From Streptomyces sp. NBC_00536 (GTDB lineage: Bacteria > Actinomycetota > Actinomycetes > Streptomycetales > Streptomycetaceae): a stretch of 64,000 nt of DNA. The position numbers and the translations under genes were made by a program. Below, in pieces: positions 62,467 through 64,000 of this stretch (position 1 is the first letter of the stretch; each line of letters starts with the position of its first letter). The stretch covers positions 1 through 64,000 of the forward strand of contig NZ_CP107822.1 of assembly GCF_036346295.1 (NCBI RefSeq), read 5' to 3'. Under the pieces are notes generated by a model. That model saw only the letters and a program-made list of their open reading frames with translations, made no database searches and was not told where the DNA came from.

Positions 62467-63062
62467 TGGCTCCCGTGCGAGAGAGCGGAGTCCGCGAAGC
62501 GCGGGCACACCTGACGGACCTAGTCGCCGACGCCGCCCGCGGCGACGGGACGGTCATCACCAAGCACGGCCGCCCCCTGGCCGTGCTGCTGCCGCCGGAG
62601 GCCGCCGAGGTCTGGGAGCGTCACCAGCTCTACGTCGCCGAGCGCGACCGGCGCCAGGCCGTCGCCGACGAGAAGACCAGCCGGCGCGAAGCGTGGGGGA
62701 ACCAGACCGTGCACCCGGTCGCCGCCGTCGTCCGCTACCACGGCCGCGCCAGCAGCGACGACCACCTCTACCTCCCCGAGGCCGACCAAGTGCCCCGGCC
62801 CCGCCGCGAGCTGCGCGCCCTGGTCGAGCAGCTGCGTCCCGACTACCGGTCGTGGATGGTCGAGGCGTGGTACGAGGACGACCCGCGCCGACCCAGCCCC
62901 GACAGCGCCCGCTTCCGCAACACCGCCCGGCACCGCTACGACTGGGCCGACCAGGGACAGAACAACGTACTGCACCTGCTCGACACCGAGGGCAACACCC
63001 TGGCCCGCGCCGAGTACGACGGCCCAGTCTGGATCGAGGGCGACCCGGACAACGCCGAGTAG
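62466..63062 (+). CDS. Phd/YefM-family antitoxin-like protein with C-terminal extension, 198 aa
   Basis: ATG 62466 (GTG 62457 is three codons upstream). The Phd fold APVRESGVREARAHLTDLVA...GTVITKHGRPLAVLLP occupies residues 1-48; DLV, HGRP and the ALLP-like end are diagnostic. The remaining 150 residues, with HPVAAVVRYHGRASSDDHLY and YRSWMVEAWYEDDPRRP, are not a toxin I know. No separate toxin gene follows (the next gene is convergent). Probably an autoregulated orphan or a fused regulator. Confidence 0.78.
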   Translation: MAPVRESGVREARAHLTDLVADAARGDGTVITKHGRPLAVLLPPEAAEVWERHQLYVAERDRRQAVADEKTSRREAWGNQTVHPVAAVVRYHGRASSDDHLYLPEADQVPRPRRELRALVEQLRPDYRSWMVEAWYEDDPRRPSPDSARFRNTARHRYDWADQGQNNVLHLLDTEGNTLARAEYDGPVWIEGDPDNAE

Positions 63063-63122
63063 GCGACACTGGACTGCCCCGGCGGCGTGCCAACGTCCGG
63101 CCGATGCTGCCGCCGCCGGGGT

Positions 63123-63551
63123 CTACAGGACGTCGCCCTCCTTGCGGAGCCGACCAGCTTCCTCGATGGCTTCGGCCAGCGCGGAGGCCAGCCGGTCGGC
63201 TTCTTCGCCGGAGAGGTCGGCCTGCTTCTCGGCGCGGCGGAGCCGGTCCTGTAGGAGCGCTCCACGCAGAGCCGAGGAGGCGCCAGCGGGCATCGTGTTG
63301 CTGAAGGCGACGACCATGCCGTAGAAGCCGTGCATCACGTCGTCCAGCCGCTCCAGCCCGTCCAGGTCGCCGGGGCTGCTCACGACACTGCGGGCGAGGA
63401 TTTCCGCCGCGGCGAGCAGCCGTCCGGCAGCGATGGCGGGGCGCTCGATGGCGCCGCCCCCGTCCGGGTCGATGTGAAGCGCCCTCAGCGCATCGCTGAT
63501 CTTCACGACCGCGTCGGGCAGTTCCGGCGTCTCGTCATCCAGGTAGGTCAT
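63123..63551 (-). CDS. Hypothetical helical protein, 142 aa
   Basis: ATG 63551 with TACTGT seven bases upstream, a leaderless promoter pattern. Acidic, helical (DAVVKISDALRALHIDPDGG; LAAAEILARSVVSSPGDLDG) with a heptad-like C-terminus (LRRAEKQADLSGEEADRLAS). Convergent with the Phd-like gene, divergent from the partial gene at the right edge. Function unknown. Confidence 0.6.
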   Translation of the reverse strand: MTYLDDETPELPDAVVKISDALRALHIDPDGGGAIERPAIAAGRLLAAAEILARSVVSSPGDLDGLERLDDVMHGFYGMVVAFSNTMPAGASSALRGALLQDRLRRAEKQADLSGEEADRLASALAEAIEEAGRLRKEGDVL

Positions 63552-63636
63552 GGGCCGCACAGTAACGGCCGCGTCCACGCCGGTGGGCGGGTTCCCGGTG
63601 TCGGCCCCCTGGGGACGACCGGGCACACTGGCCGCC

Positions 63637-64000
63637 ATGGCCTTGCAAGATCCTGATGATGTCCTGTCCGGCTGGGTGCCTGCACGCGACCCGGGCCCGG
63701 CCCCCGATCTGTCCCTGCTGGACGACGGTGACCCACTGGTGGCGGAGTGGCTGTTGTCCGATCACCCGTGGGCGGTGCCCGAGCGCACCCGGCGGCGCCA
63801 GGCGGAGCTCCAGGAGCTGATCGAGCGGTCTCACCCCGACAGCCCGCCGTGGGTCCGGCAGGCCGAGATCGATGCGGCCGAACCGGATCAGGCCCACGTC
63901 GCGCGGATGCGCCGGTCCCTGGAGGCCCAGCGCCAGCTCGACGACCGGATGTACGTGTACCCGCCCGCACTGATCGGCCCGATGGGGTCCTTGTGGCCGC
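63637..64000 (+). CDS. Partial hypothetical protein (runs off right edge)
   Basis: ATG 63637 (CACACT seven bases upstream) opens a frame with normal codon bias and no stop before the window ends; 121 codons visible. Begins MALQDPDDVLSGWVPARDPG, then acidic (SLLDDGDPLVAEWLLSDHPW) and helical with RRRQAELQELIERSH. No domain recognised in the visible part. Confidence 0.6.
   Translation, partial: MALQDPDDVLSGWVPARDPGPAPDLSLLDDGDPLVAEWLLSDHPWAVPERTRRRQAELQELIERSHPDSPPWVRQAEIDAAEPDQAHVARMRRSLEAQRQLDDRMYVYPPALIGPMGSLWP

Noticed and set aside
1..64000. rRNA or tRNA genes
   Set aside because: No stretch with rRNA landmarks or a cloverleaf with TTCGA-type T-loop was recognised by eye; a covariance search was not possible.
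1..64000. Linear-plasmid telomeres or terminal inverted repeats
   Set aside because: Neither end shows clustered telomeric palindromes; both ends lie inside genes, so the window is internal.
1..64000. Insertion sequences or transposases
   Set aside because: No DDE transposase motif or IS-like terminal inverted repeats with target duplications were seen.

Overview
The window is high-GC DNA with strong third-position G+C bias, frequent GTG/TTG starts, GTGA/ATGA start-stop overlaps and AGGAG-type ribosome sites. This is Streptomyces-like (Actinobacteria). It carries a Rep/DnaB replication pair, a relaxosome, a type IV secretion-like transfer operon, a tyrosine recombinase and many orphan regulators, and I saw no rRNA, tRNA or core metabolic genes. 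It is therefore most likely part of a large conjugative plasmid (linear or circular) or an integrative conjugative element. No plasmid telomere is visible and both window edges cut through genes.

Layout. 1-4.4 kb: leftward operon of small and coiled-coil/membrane (spread-like) proteins. 4.8-6.3 kb: divergent GntR/HutC regulator plus GNAT acetyltransferase behind two copies of a near-palindromic operator. 6.9-10.9 kb: replication block (Rep1-like wHTH protein with 21-bp-spaced repeats inside the gene, DnaB-like helicase, three small genes, strong terminator). 11-19.4 kb: accessory block of seven rightward genes, including a PAPS-reductase-like PP-loop enzyme and a C5-cytosine DNA methyltransferase. 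Most of these genes are preceded by a spacer containing a hairpin with a constant GCGGGAAT segment and variable but perfectly paired arms.

19.5-23.5 kb: candidate oriT, MobC-like protein, relaxase and a relaxase-linked helical-repeat protein. 23.5-25.1 kb: leftward unknown gene and a VirB1-like SLT/NlpC-P60 cell-wall hydrolase. 25.7-34.2 kb: transfer operon in the order small protein, VirB2-like, VirB8-like, VirB6-like (SCO6881-type), SCO6880-type, VirB4 ATPase, TraG/VirD4 coupling ATPase, DUF4913-like. 34.2-40.5 kb: HD nucleotidase, two XRE/TPR-type regulators, small genes and an SprT-like metalloprotease controlled by a 34-bp perfect palindrome. 40.8-46.6 kb: leftward, tightly overlapped operon rich in nucleotide and nucleic-acid enzymes (NUDIX, nucleoside deoxyribosyltransferase-like, polynucleotide-kinase-like) and zinc-ribbon proteins. 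46.7-48.8 kb: recombinase divergent from an HTH regulator. 48.9-52.8 kb: rightward run of small paralogous CxxxxC proteins. 52.8-64 kb: unlinked single genes (HTH regulator, Phd-like antitoxins, DEDDh exonuclease, PIN protein, lipoprotein), several apparently leaderless with palindromes over their promoters.

How the parts fit: relaxase/MobC process DNA at the candidate oriT, TraG couples it to the membrane channel, and SLT/NlpC opens the wall. Rep/DnaB maintain the element, and GntR plus other autoregulators limit host burden. The two features most worth attention are the repeated leader hairpins of the 12-18 kb block and the long identical palindrome shared by two distant loci (10,969 and 39,577).
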